Shown: positions 35,701 to 44,989 of the stretch, in pieces
Position numbering within the stretch: position 1 is the stretch's first letter
Layout: every line of letters starts with the position of its first letter
Assembly: GCF_003711515.1 (NCBI RefSeq)
Contig: NW_021167079.1
Location: forward strand, 6,566,385-6,630,384
Origin: Sodiomyces alkalinus F11
Taxonomy: Eukaryota; Ascomycota; Sordariomycetes; Glomerellales; Plectosphaerellaceae
Direction: 5' to 3'
DNA: 64,000 nt
Notes under the pieces: generated by a model
What the model was told of the DNA's origin: nothing
Seen by the model: only the letters and a program-made list of their open reading frames with translations
Database searches by the model: none
Program-made: the position numbers and the translations under genes

Positions 35701-36573
35701 GCGATCCCGGAGTCACGACGGCAATCTCGCCGAGCACCTCCCCCGGATACCCAAATCCCCGACTCGGCACGACCTCAACTCAAACCTAGTATCAGGTCCG
35801 AAATCCAAAGTGAAGGCGACCAAGATGATTTCCATCTGCTCACGGGTGCCGGGGAAGAGAGGGGGAAAGACTGCCCTAAGCCGACGTCAACATTGTCTGT
35901 CCACCCGCACCAAGCCGTGACCCAACTGTGGCGTCCTGGCCAAGTTGAGTATTCTTCGCTCCCCAGACTACCGTCCCCGACGTGGGCAGCTGGTCGGGGA
36001 CGGAAGGTGCTGGCCCAGGAGATTCGGAACCTGCAGAAGATACAGACCTCTACTCCTGCCCCTGCCCACGAACTCGGCTGGTATATGGACTTCGGGATAA
36101 TGGACAACCTGTTCCATTGGATTGTCGAGTTGCACACCTTCGACCGTTCTTTGCCACTGGGAAAGGAGATGCATAGACAAGGCGTCCACAGCATCGTCTT
36201 GGAGATGCGGTTCGGTCCAGAGTTTCCCCTCTCACCCCCTTTCGTGCGCGTAATCCAGCCGCGATTCCTACCGTTCGCGGTAGGGGGCGGAGGTCACGTC
36301 ACGGCCGGTGGTGCTATCTGCATGGAACTTCTCACGACTTCCGGTTGGTCCCCGGTTCTCAGCATGGAGAGCGTGTTGCTCCAGGTTCGCATGGCTCTCG
36401 AGAGCACGGATCCTCGGCCAGCTCGTTTGGACCACAATCTGCGAAATGCCGGCGGCGATCTGGAAAGCTATGGCATTCATGAGGCGATCGAAGCCTACAG
36501 ACGGGCAACACGGACGCATGGATGGAGCATGCCCCCTGATTTTGAGCAAACGATTTCTAATTTTGCCCAGTGA
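32758..36573 (+). CDS. PARP catalytic domain fused to E2 ubiquitin-conjugating domain
   Basis: One uninterrupted frame of 1,271 residues. About residues 1-115 look RWD-like. About 145-195 is an Asp/Asn tract coded by a tandem repeat. A Cys module follows (C470, C473, C490, C495) in the YCMTCHRSL...YVCDEPLCLYQY context that I associate with PARP6/8-like proteins. The ADP-ribosyltransferase domain covers about 820-935: H839 in AWHGSPLGNW, Y870 in GDGVYFSS, and a third triad position occupied by Tyr (Y919) where poly-ADP-ribose polymerases have Glu. This predicts mono-ADP-ribosylation, if active. A disordered linker leads to a C-terminal E2 fold (about 1080-1230) with the candidate catalytic Cys at 1188 (GGAICMELL) and a following GWSPVLSMESVLLQVR. 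Fungal PARP-UBC fusions are known as an architecture; substrates and partners are not. The start ATG 32758 is the first in the frame; the frame extends upstream only through an alternative TTG codon. Confidence 0.92.
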   Translation: MTRSKFNGDVEAAADTAIDNISDVKRGDDDGQLCFVFTHHFAEISIPIRMLTIYVDTYPNQHGFLAYTDSDDVPPSVTKALHSFSGTAPNKSVAEALRILSAKLKTTFASSAFDPELNHEHHTHAAEMADTLEDSDGDTGIALQNDYDDNDDNDDNDDNDDNDDNDDNDDNDDNDDNDDNDDFDDFDDDDYDEGFLGSHLDDFDDDYTLEFDPKPKTETTEQHPPGRPAVPSSPTLISDLRRAKEAGVSIGVLTEQRSGGIFSLSVPVSKMGLPEDTLTAWGVNPKQYLVLLCKYASRYRNLCLIKTNSLGPSRGTEFRFGACDKFKPSFASATAVFTDCGTPEFGIPPPVKDHDSDGQFRPLHISNSLDMWMKAEFESLLHLRLKCGLSWDSAKQELDELAKLPQLERERAYDTPREKVPSRDGERVVLETDFASLNCDNLLEEPGRRSLPLIAMQFALRYFSRATQYCMTCHRSLNNDGSPAIKPYVCDEPLCLYQYMALGLGADIEQELLHQPYVVDLLISLFFAALESGQLPEYPRGLGLRVPSLGPELEVRLPGPLFGQGSLKGYPFGVGSTAPSGVTSKEGANGKPTEVRAELLSGRLWLSDSQDECPTPPRPRLHRGDVFVLAPRAQVSDPAKTPAVGGLFHCRVQSQYNDTGVVQFECFFHTNRLPADCYPITAERSLGLPKDELTADLYPYSCDLEDLSQEQQRRALMMLLQTTPDVRLMAMQFSDKKASNKDGFGLLSKPALKLLRWIVASNRSFLLDTDCRTIQIEDGEPSMASASLNDRAHEKLSGLNRNWMQFRFAQSSPEQDKRFHQAIEAHSAHKDAPTIVAWHGSPLGNWHSIIREGLKFDRVSHGRSYGDGVYFSSSMITSLGYAGGALGHVWPHSLLGVRTAISLCEIVNKVEDFTCKDPYYVVQHIDWIQCRYLLVQGDASRSSHTPKQTSKAAAATAVLYQDPLYLVRGPNDKKQVRIPRAAIPESRRQSRRAPPPDTQIPDSARPQLKPSIRSEIQSEGDQDDFHLLTGAGEERGKDCPKPTSTLSVHPHQAVTQLWRPGQVEYSSLPRLPSPTWAAGRGRKVLAQEIRNLQKIQTSTPAPAHELGWYMDFGIMDNLFHWIVELHTFDRSLPLGKEMHRQGVHSIVLEMRFGPEFPLSPPFVRVIQPRFLPFAVGGGGHVTAGGAICMELLTTSGWSPVLSMESVLLQVRMALESTDPRPARLDHNLRNAGGDLESYGIHEAIEAYRRATRTHGWSMPPDFEQTISNFAQ
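33197..33330 (+). repeat. In-frame minisatellite coding an Asp/Asn tract
   Basis: Tandem GACAACGAC/GACAACGAT-type units (about 18 bases, built of smaller 9-base halves) encode alternating DDN triplets, then degrade into GATTTTGAT units. All repeats are multiples of three, so length change would not break the frame. Confidence 0.9.
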
Positions 36574-37405
36574 GGAAATGCAGCGTTTTTGATTCCTGAT
36601 ATTGTTTGTTTGCCCTAAAAGGTGGCACAGCGCGGAGTCGGACGGCGTTTTCCTCGTCCCGACCCTCTATTTTTCTTTTCGGGGGGGTTTTCTTCCCTTT
36701 TTTCTTCTTTTTCTTTGCCTCTTCATTACCGCCAAAAAGGGAATAGAGAATAACGTCTCAGAGACCAGTTATCAAGATATGATCAAGGAAAGTGACAGAG
36801 GAAGAGACGTCACAAGTTTGGGTTGAGCCGCGATGGCAGATGTTCTAACTCGGTAGTTCAGTCACGATCGAGACGCCCTCTGGTTCCATCGATCCGTAGA
36901 AGGGAATAGGTCAGACATCAGAAGACTGGATGTAGGGGAAGAAGCCCGCAAAGCGAAGTAATAATTACCTTGGATCAGCCCATCATAGTCCTGCGTCGCA
37001 GTGAGATTCGTCACGTGTCCCATCTTTTATTTCACCAAGTCTTCGAAGGACAGCCATGTGTGCTGCACAGGCAGCACAGTAAATGCCAATTCGTTGATTT
37101 TTTTTTAAAAAGGGGGGAAAGGGAAAAAGAAAGAAAAGCAAACCAGGGTATCTATTAAGTCTCTGGAAGTTCATTCAGTAGCTGCGACAGCCAGTTTCAA
37201 GAGCCGAAAATATCGACGATAATCAGCCCAGAAAGCAGGTAAGAAAACCATTTGACGCTTCCGTCTTCGGACGCCCTCCTTATCGCTCTCTATGCCTCGC
37301 TTTGTATCGGCTCTTTTCCGTCACTTTTGTTACGGATAATCAAAACAGATGCTGTACCATTATGGAGAAGGGGCCGAAGGCCTCATCATGTTTGCAGTCC
37401 GGCAT
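36574..37405. other. Intergenic between convergent PARP-E2 and PTC5
   Basis: Shared 3' region of about 830 bases. It contains poly-T and poly-A stretches (36670-36725, 37099-37140) that may hold 3' ends. No coding content seen. Confidence 0.55.
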
Positions 37406-39730
37406 TTAGAGCTTAGCTTTGGCGGGCTGAGACAGAGGAGCCATGGCCTCCACATTGGGGACCACCTCGCCGTTGCCCGTCTTGATGCTATTGCCGAAGA
37501 AGATGACCTGAACTGTCAGGTCGTCCCTATTTGCCATAGTTGTCAGCGAAATCCAGGCACGCTGTAAAAGAAAAAAAGAAAAAACCAGCGAAAAAAAATG
37601 CAGTTCAGTAGGAACAATTGGTATTATAAAAAAAATTGACCTCATTGCCATGTGGCGTAGGATCCCTTGATATCATCATACTGCAGGAGGGCGATCGAGA
37701 GAAAGTACATGGCTCATGTGGAGGCATGGCGAAGCAAGGGGGAAATAAACATACCGATATCTGCGGGAAAACGGAGCGGGAAGCGTTAGGAGGGAGCAGA
37801 CCTGCTCCTCATTCTTGCCGCCGAGAGCGTTCCGCACGAGATGCGTAGCTACGTTCTCGTCCTTGACGACGAACCTGCCGGAGGCGTCGGGTGAGAGGCC
37901 CCACTGCTGCACCCGAATGGGCGTCTTCTGCCCATCGGCAGCGTTGTCGCCGCCCTGCTCGATCGGAAGCTGCGCCTGCTTCGACGAGCCGAAGATCTTG
38001 GCCCAGACCGACTCCATGTTCGACGGGCCGGAGCTGCCCGAACCGCTGCCGCTGATTCCATGGGTCTCTATCCACTTGCCGACGAGGCCGACGACCTCCT
38101 CGTTCGTCAGCATCTCCCAGAGGCCGTCGCTGGCCATGACGAGGAAGTCGCCGTTTTCCGGCTCGATCTTGGTAGTTGTCACGACAGGTTCGGCCGTGAC
38201 GTAGGGAGGGGTCTTCAGGCGGGGAGACGGGGTCCGCCCGAAGAAGGCGTTGCGCAGACGGGTCGAGATGTCGCGGCTCCATTTATAGGTGGCGTCGCCG
38301 AAGGCACGCGTGGGTTCCAGGCCGCCGAGGACGCGGCCGTGTTTGATGACCTCGTCCTCACCGGGATGGCGCTTCCGCATCCGCGCGACTTCGTCCGGAT
38401 TGCTTCCGGTCTGGTCCACGGAGAGAGCGGTGGCGGTCCACTTGCCGGACTCGGATCGGCGGCCGAGCACAGCACGCGAGTCGCCGGTGCATGCCACGCG
38501 GAGGAGCTTGGATCGGCTGTCGTAGAAGGAGAGAAGAGCGCATGAGCCCGACAGGGCCGGCTGGAGCAGCTCTGCGGCCAGTGTCTTGGAGCCGGATTTC
38601 AGGACCTTCTCGACGCTCTGATGTACAATCTCGTCGTCGAGCTTGGTGAAGCCGGCCTTGATGGCCTTGTCGATGGCCTCAGCTGCGGGAGACATGCCAG
38701 GGGCTGCCTTGTAGGTTTCGTTGAGTTGGTTGGCCACGACGCTGATCAGGGTCTGACGAAGCTTGGCAGAGGTGGTCCATCCACTGAGGTCCTCTTTCGT
38801 TAGCACGGGCGGGAACTTTTAATAGATAACAGAAAGCAGAGTCTGGCGACCCGGGCATTAATGATAGCCCGAGGGGAGAGGGAGAAGGGGGAAAAAGAAC
38901 AAAAGAAAAAAAGAAGAAGAAAAAAAGAACGGGGCCCGGGGCCAGGGGGCCGGGGAGGGAAATACGTACGCATGACCGTCGAACACGCCCCAAAACATCC
39001 AGTCACTGCTTTCCGCATTCGACGCGCCTTCCATGCGGCTCGGCACCTCAACAATCTTCTCGTCGTGATCATCCTCGATGGGGTTGTTACTCGGCAGCTG
39101 GACCAAATCATACCGCACGACTCCCTGACCGCGGTTGACCAGGTACGATTCCTCGGACTTGCGCAACACCTCGGTAGCCTGTTCTGGATTTATTATCTCG
39201 AGAACTCTCCTGCCATCGTGGTTTGTCATCTTGGAGATTGGTCCGTCACCGACGACCGTCGCCTTGTGTAGCTCGTCGGCGCCGATGACCAAGACGTGGC
39301 GCGTGGGCTCCGCAGAGTGGTCTATTGTGCTGGTCGTCGTGAAACCCCGTGACAATGGCTGGCCGTGATCGGCGGAGGTGCCGTTGTAGCTGTACCAGGC
39401 GCCATAACCGACCAACCCCGAGACCAGGGCGACGGAGACGCGTCGGAAATACATGGAGGACTGGAGGGGAGGTTGAGGCAGTTCGGAATGGATTTCCTGG
39501 GCGGAGTAAGGTGATGTCGGGGAAGACTGAGGTTGGGAACTGGGACTGGACTGCGACAGACACCGCTGCTGGGTTGCCGCTGGGAAGAGTGAGCTGCTCT
39601 GCGTTCCAGCTCGCTTCGAGTTGAGTTGGGTCAAGACGTTGCGTCCGGCACTGCGACCATGAGACAGCCCTCGCGCCGTACTTCGGTGGGTTGCACGGAG
39701 CGCCCGTATCGCTGCTCGATGCATCTGCAT
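37406..39730 (-). CDS. PTC5: Mitochondrial PP2C phosphatase, PTC5 type
   Basis: Three exons on the minus strand: 39730-38970, 38783-37755 and 37526-37406; 636 residues. In yeast, Ptc5 dephosphorylates the E1-alpha subunit of pyruvate dehydrogenase inside mitochondria. The N-terminus is basic, Ser/Arg-rich and lacks acids, as in a mitochondrial presequence, and is followed by a single membrane segment near residues 98-114 (SVALVSGLVGYGAWYSY). PP2C metal and phosphate motifs are in place: WGVFDGHAGW with D251 (the codon for A254 is split by intron 1), ACTGDSRAVLG, DEVARMRKRHPGE, EPTRAFGD and MASDGLWEML. The C-terminal exon supplies DDLTVQVIFFG, a PTC5-type ending. Intron 2 is 228 bases, long for this window. 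MHRAAI at 39724 is an alternative start two codons later. It is divergent from PEX39, with about 650 bases between. Confidence 0.9.
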
Positions 39731-40379
39731 CGAAGATGACCGGCCTCTGAAATTTTGTAAATAAAAGAAGAATTGATGACACGATGTGGAGAGAGAGGGA
39801 GAGTGAGAGAGGATGGCCAATTTGGGGATGCGGAAGGACGAGATGCGGTCTAGACGAATACCGATCCTTGACCGTGACCCGTTCTCCCGCATCGCGTTGT
39901 GACAGGGGGTTTGTTGCATGTGTCCAAGACGGATAATCGCAAAGGAATAATGCATGTGTCGAAATAAAGTACACAAAAGACAATTCCGTGTTAACCGAAT
40001 ACACCTCGTCTTATCTTATCAGTCGCCCCTCACTCCACCAGCGATCCCCGGAATTGACCTCACAAGTTCATTGCCTGGTATACCTAAGGTAACCTTTACT
40101 AAGGTACATACAACATTTAATACCTTGGGCCGTACTTCAAGTGTTTTGTTTTGTATTATATACTCGTACATTCAAAGGAACTTAACTTATTTTGCATCAC
40201 CCGAGGCTCAAGTCATCACATCTGCTCATCCCCATGCATTTGAAGGAAAGGCGAAGCCAAATCCGCGCATAGATACCTGATTTACCTTACTCGAGTCCTT
40301 GACATACCTCGGCTTATCTCTCCCTTCTCGAGCTGTCACACTCAACCCCCTTCTCTTTCTTTGACGACCAGAACCCATC
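39731..40379. other. Divergent promoter between PTC5 and PEX39
   Basis: About 650 bases between two minus/plus start codons. It contains CCTAAGGTAACC and AAGGTAC words near 40083-40105, recurrent in other promoters here, and a T/C-rich stretch just before the PEX39 start. Confidence 0.55.
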
Positions 40380-41369
40380 ATGACCCAGCCAATGCCCGGC
40401 GCAGAGCGCATTCGCGCCATTCAAGACCAGGACGGCATGTACCAAGCTTTCGACTCGTATCCATGGACTAAGGACAAGACTTTCATGGTAATGGCTTCTC
40501 TATTGCATCTCCCGCCGTTCATCAACCCCAAAGTTCCGACCCCTTTCACATGCTAGTCCTCTCGTACCCCCGACATTCATATACTGCTTTACAATCCCAT
40601 CTCAGTGCGGTTAACAGAGAGCTCTCCCCTCTCCAGTCCGGTCTATATGCCATCCTAGGCGATCCCAACTCCCCCAATCCGCGAGGGGACCCCAGTGAGC
40701 TCGCCCTGCACGCCCGCATATTCTACTACACCCAACGAGTCGGCGTCACCATCGATTTTGCAAACTACAAAGACTGGCTCGCCCGGCATCCGGACCACAC
40801 CCCTCCGGACGTCATCCCGGAAAGCTACGGTTCCATCAGGTCCACTGCTGCTGCTGCTGCTGCTTCTGCTCCCATCTCCGCCGGGGAAAGCACGGAAAGC
40901 ACCGATGACGTCCCAGCATGGCAAGCCTCCGCCCCAAAGGCCGAACTCTACGTCGAGAAGCAAAACCCGCCAACCCATCCCGGCGCCGACGGCGACAAAC
41001 CCGCCTACCCCATGGGATTCGCCGAGATGCTTCAGAGGCTGCAGAGAGGGGAGACCATCCCGGGAATCCGTGAAATTCCTGACACCGTCATCAGAGATCC
41101 GGTAAGTCTTGCTTGCTCCTTGCTCTTGTCTTGGTGGCCGCTTAGAGGCCTGAAGAGAGTCTCTTTTCTTCCTTCGTGGGACATTCCTACCCCTGACTGC
41201 CGTGCTCATTGACTTGTTCATGTAGACTGTAAAACCTGTCGGAACACGGGCCGCGCCTAAGAAGCCATGGGAGAAAGCCATACCAGCAGTGGCCGAGTCA
41301 CCTATTTCTGCTCTTGATTCCAGTTTCCCGTCTCTCGAAGATGAGAAGACGACAGCAACTGGCGGGTAA
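40380..41369 (+). CDS. PEX39: PEX39-like peroxisomal PTS2-import factor (KPWE motif)
   Basis: Three exons: 40380-40487, 40637-41101 and 41226-41369, both junctions in phase 0; 238 residues. The N-terminal part (FDSYPWTKD, then SGLYAILGDP) is unfamiliar in detail. The core is a short conserved stretch around residues 160-191 ending PGIREIPDTVI, preceded by YPMGFAEMLQRLQRGE. A KPWE motif lies at residues 204-207. This combination, a PGI(R/K)-type helix-turn followed by [K/R]PWE, is what I recall for the yeast Yjr012c/human C6ORF226 family, named PEX39, which works with PEX7 in PTS2 import. The assignment rests on memory of that motif set and not on a search. A GCT repeat at 40846-40866 codes an Ala run. 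Neighbouring peroxisome-related ATG37 is about 9 kb away. Confidence 0.72.
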
Positions 41370-42255
41370 CCATACAGAAGAGGTCGACAGATCTAAGCTC
41401 ATTATTCGTTATGCGGAACTCCGCAGTCGATCACACGAAGCCTTGTTGTCTGTGGCTCGCTCTTAGCGCAGACGTCTAATCATTCTAAACAAGCCACTTC
41501 ACAATCATATTATTGCACCTTGGGCGCATACGCGGACTTGTACAATTGTTTTCTGCATGAGTTGATATTACTTGATAAAAGCTATATTTGTATGAGGTGT
41601 GCCGTGTATACTGAACTGTCTTGTCGAGACCACGGCATAGTAATGTCCTGAGACATCGCAGAATTCTACTTGTACAATATTTCTTGTCCTCTGTGTGCCT
41701 AGCAGCCATCTTCCGCTCACTAAGTCTCTTCTCCTGGGCGAGGCCCCTTCGTCTCCTTTTCTGTGAGCCAAGGGGGCCAAGTTCCCGTACAGGTACCATA
41801 TTCTCGATGCTTACACCGGCCAAGTAGGAATGGGCGATGAGCAACATGTCGAAAAGGTAAAAAGAAAATGCCGCGAACTCCAATATCCCCTGAACGAGAT
41901 TCCGAGGCCCGCACTGCGCTACCCTCACGTATTGCAAAATCCATCCGTAACCATAATCTGTCCAAAGCACTTGGCCGGCAGTAGCTGGCCGAGTGTACGA
42001 TGACAACTGAATCTAGTAGTAGCTGCAACAGATAATGTTGCCAAAAGGTACATATAAGTCGCCATGCTGTGCTGAGCAGTGTGATGAGAATCCGGGAGAA
42101 ATCAGGCTAGACGGTAGTGAGAACGAACAAGGGAGGATGATGCAATGCTGGCCTAGTAAGGAACAAAAATATCCGAGACTGATACAGAAGTTCCCAGAGA
42201 GTGAAGAAGCAACTCGATACGAGAACCATGGCAAATTAAGATGTTCCTAAGAGCT
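41370..42255. other. Convergent intergenic region PEX39/PUF
   Basis: About 890 bases, presumed 3' regions of both genes. An ORF of 173 codons on the minus strand (41485-42006) has no recognisable domain and overlaps other open frames, so it is not called. Confidence 0.5.
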
Positions 42256-44989
42256 TCAGCGATAAGGGTTCCCGAATCCACGGTTACCTCCGCCCATGCG
42301 AGGTATGGCAGGTCCAACACCCGGGCCGGGACGTGTTGTCACAGCTGGGTTGGTGCAGAGCATGCCGACGCGCGAGCCAAACTTGGAGCCACGTAGGGAA
42401 ACCATGTGCTTCCGAATATGGGCAGCAACGATCTCGCGGTGCTGAGGACTGGCGTGGGTGAGAATGTACTGAATCAGATAATTACCGTACTGGTCGCTGG
42501 CAATGTCGATGAGCGGGATTCGGGGGCGGTCTCGGCGTCCCTCGCACACCCGGTCGAGGTAGCGGGTAAGGAACTCGGTACCTCCGATTTTGAGGCACTT
42601 CTCGACCACCTTGGAGGCGAACTGGTCGGTGCTATACTCGGCAGCATATCGAATGACATGGTCCACCGCACGGCCGCGGTCGGCAGGAGCTCCATGCTCG
42701 CAGATATGCTGGATGCACCAGTTTCCAAACTGACCGTGAGCAACAATGTCTATGTTGGCAAGGACCTCTTCAATGCAAGGCCGCTGCAGTTCTCTTGTTA
42801 GAAAATGACTCTCAATGGCCTGGGGGGGATCGCAAAGTTTCCCAGAAGCTCACCTTGTCCTCTTCCAGGCAATTCTCAAAAATGTTTTGGACCACAAGAC
42901 TTCCGGTTTCTCCAAGGGCTACCTCATGCCACATTCCGCGAAGAGCTTCGTTGACATATTTCATGATTTGCGGAGGCGACTTAGACCATCGCAGCTCGAA
43001 CAACTTCTGCCAAACATGACAGGCATATCGGTGAATGACCGTCTCGGGGATGCGACGCAGAAGTTCATGAACCATGATGGCCTTGTAGTCTTCGGGAACA
43101 GAATCGAAGGCTTTCTGAACAACGTGGCACCCAAAGGGGTCCATGGAGAGATTGAGCGTGTTGCCACGAATGGCCTCAGCGATCTTGACGACCTGCTCTG
43201 GAGTGCCATGTTCGAAGCAGCGCTGGACGAGGAAGTTTCCGAAACGGTTGACCATCAAGGGATAGGCCTGGGCAATGATAGCCTCGACGATATCATACTT
43301 CTGTTCCGAAGTACCAACCTTGAGCTTCTGCTGTAAGAAGATGGAGGCTTGCTGATCATTATTGCAGACAATTTTGTCCACGATGTACTTCCAATTGCAG
43401 TTGGCATTGCGGTCGAGAAGTCGACGGTAATTCAAGGGCTCGGTCGTGGGAAGGTAGGTCTGGCCTTCTGCTCCAGTGGACTGCTGACAACCACGAGGGA
43501 TCAGCTGCCTGGACCGAGAACAATTACTGCCACTTCGGATAGGCTCACGTACCTCATCCTTCCAACCCACATTGGTCTGAAATTCAGTGGCATGAGGAGA
43601 AAGGCGCGTGCCAATTGCTTGCGGGTTAAACGAGGGGTAGGTGTTCATTCCGACGTTGCAGGACGGCACCAAGCTCCCGGGACCACCGTTGGCCGGGCCG
43701 GCCATGGCATCGAACTGACTGGGAGCGGGACTATAACCCCCGTAGGTACTGCCGCTATAAGGGTGAGGAGAGCTGTAACGGCTACTAAAGTGGCTGGTGC
43801 GTCGACCCGCAAAGGGACGCATAAGAATGTCAGATTCAGGAGTCATTGACTCCGTTCGAGACCCGTCCACCATGGAGTAAGGACCATTGGGATCCATGAA
43901 TCCGTGATTGAAGCCTCGACTGCCAGCAAACCAGTTGTTCGCGGTCGAGAGGGGCTCGGGAACAGGCTCCGCAATATTGAGCCCCTGCCAAGGACCTTTA
44001 GAGTTGCCCCACGGCGCCCCTACACGATTGGAGGCACCGCCAGCTATGGCGTTAGTGGCATCGGAATGCTCCTCGTCACAGACGCCCCAAAAGTCATCGC
44101 GACGGTGGATGTCAGGGCCACGAGGGATATATTCCCCTTCAATCGAAAGTTCGGGCTTCGAAGTGAGCTCATTCTGGACCTCCTTGGTGATGTCGCGGGT
44201 TTGGGCAAGCTCCTGGTCCAGACGGGAGATCTGGCTCTTGGCTCTGGCGAGTTCCATCTTGAGACGAGCAACCTCATCTAAACCGCCTGCGTCTTTACTG
44301 GGACCACTCTGAGCGTTGCTAGGTCCGTGGTGGGAGTCCGTGTGGGCGGCACTGGCGGGTCTGGTAGACGGAGATCTCATGATGTGGTCCTCGATGTCAG
44401 GAGTGACAGGGACAGAACTGCTAGTAGGGCCGTTGTCGAACGCGGCAGTGTAGAATCCGGTGTTGCCAGAGGTATTCTTCAGAACTCGGCGCTGCTTTTC
44501 GAGGGCTTCCTCCTGCTCAGAAAGCCTGGCCAGGAGTTTATCTGTGAGGCTTTGCTTGGTTGCATTGTCCTGTCGTCTCAAGTCAATACTCACGACATCA
44601 TCAATGCTGCCTGGGAGAAAAATCGGGGGGGGACGGAGACAGGAAGAATGCCCACCTGTGCCGAGTTCGACACTTTGTCAGAGACAGGAGCATTACGCGA
44701 GTGATCCTTGAAATGGTTAGCAGACGAACCAAAGGCTCGATCCGACTAGGCAAATTCCGGTGCAACCCCAGGTGTCGAAGACACGAACTGCTACCCTTGC
44801 AGATAATGGGCACCAATTGAGTGAGGCGACTTTTGGTTTCAAAGAAGAAGAAAACCCGAAATAAAGCTTACTTACCAAGATAGAAACTCCAGGCTGGTCA
44901 GCATCCTTGTTCTCGTCAAGAAGCTTCTTGAGCTCCTTGCCAGTCGAAGTCGTTGGCTTAGCTTTGCCTACAGGGTTGGTCGAAGCCAT
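42256..44989 (-). CDS. Pumilio/PUF family RNA-binding protein
   Basis: Proposed exons on the minus strand: 44989-44876, 44706-44697 (ten bases), 44610-42854 and 42783-42256; 802 residues. PUF proteins bind 3' UTR elements and repress or localise mRNAs. A long N-terminus with a coiled coil (LARAKSQISRLDQELAQTRD) precedes eight PUF repeats. The RNA-reading residues can be read off: N-Y-Q (repeat 8), S-K-E (7), N-W-Q (6), S-L-Q (5), C-H-Q (4), C-H-Q (3), N-F-Q (2) and S-I-Q (1). Under the published PUF code this predicts UGUA(A/N)AUA, the classical Pumilio site. The last junction (GTGAGC donor, CTAAC branch, CTGCAG acceptor) is clear. The 5' splicing is less certain: only the tiny second exon keeps frame with the first exon; a wrong first exon cannot be excluded. 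Confidence 0.85.
44697..44706 (-). other. Predicted 10-base microexon of the PUF gene
   Basis: GATCACTCGC, between acceptor TTTCAAG (branch TGCTAAC) and donor GTAATG. Direct joining of exon 1 to either acceptor at 44606-44611 breaks frame. A longer version of this exon ending at the next GTGGGC donor is also out of frame. The 10-base version gives SIL-DHSR-SIDDVV. Confidence 0.5.

Noticed and set aside
41485..42006. 173-codon minus-strand ORF in the PEX39/PUF gap
   Set aside because: No domain, overlaps another open frame, and sits between convergent genes.
44573..44596. A 24-base intron before GACAATGCAACC in the PUF gene
   Set aside because: Too short for a spliceosomal intron; the stretch reads in frame as SIDDVVSIDLRRQDN without it.
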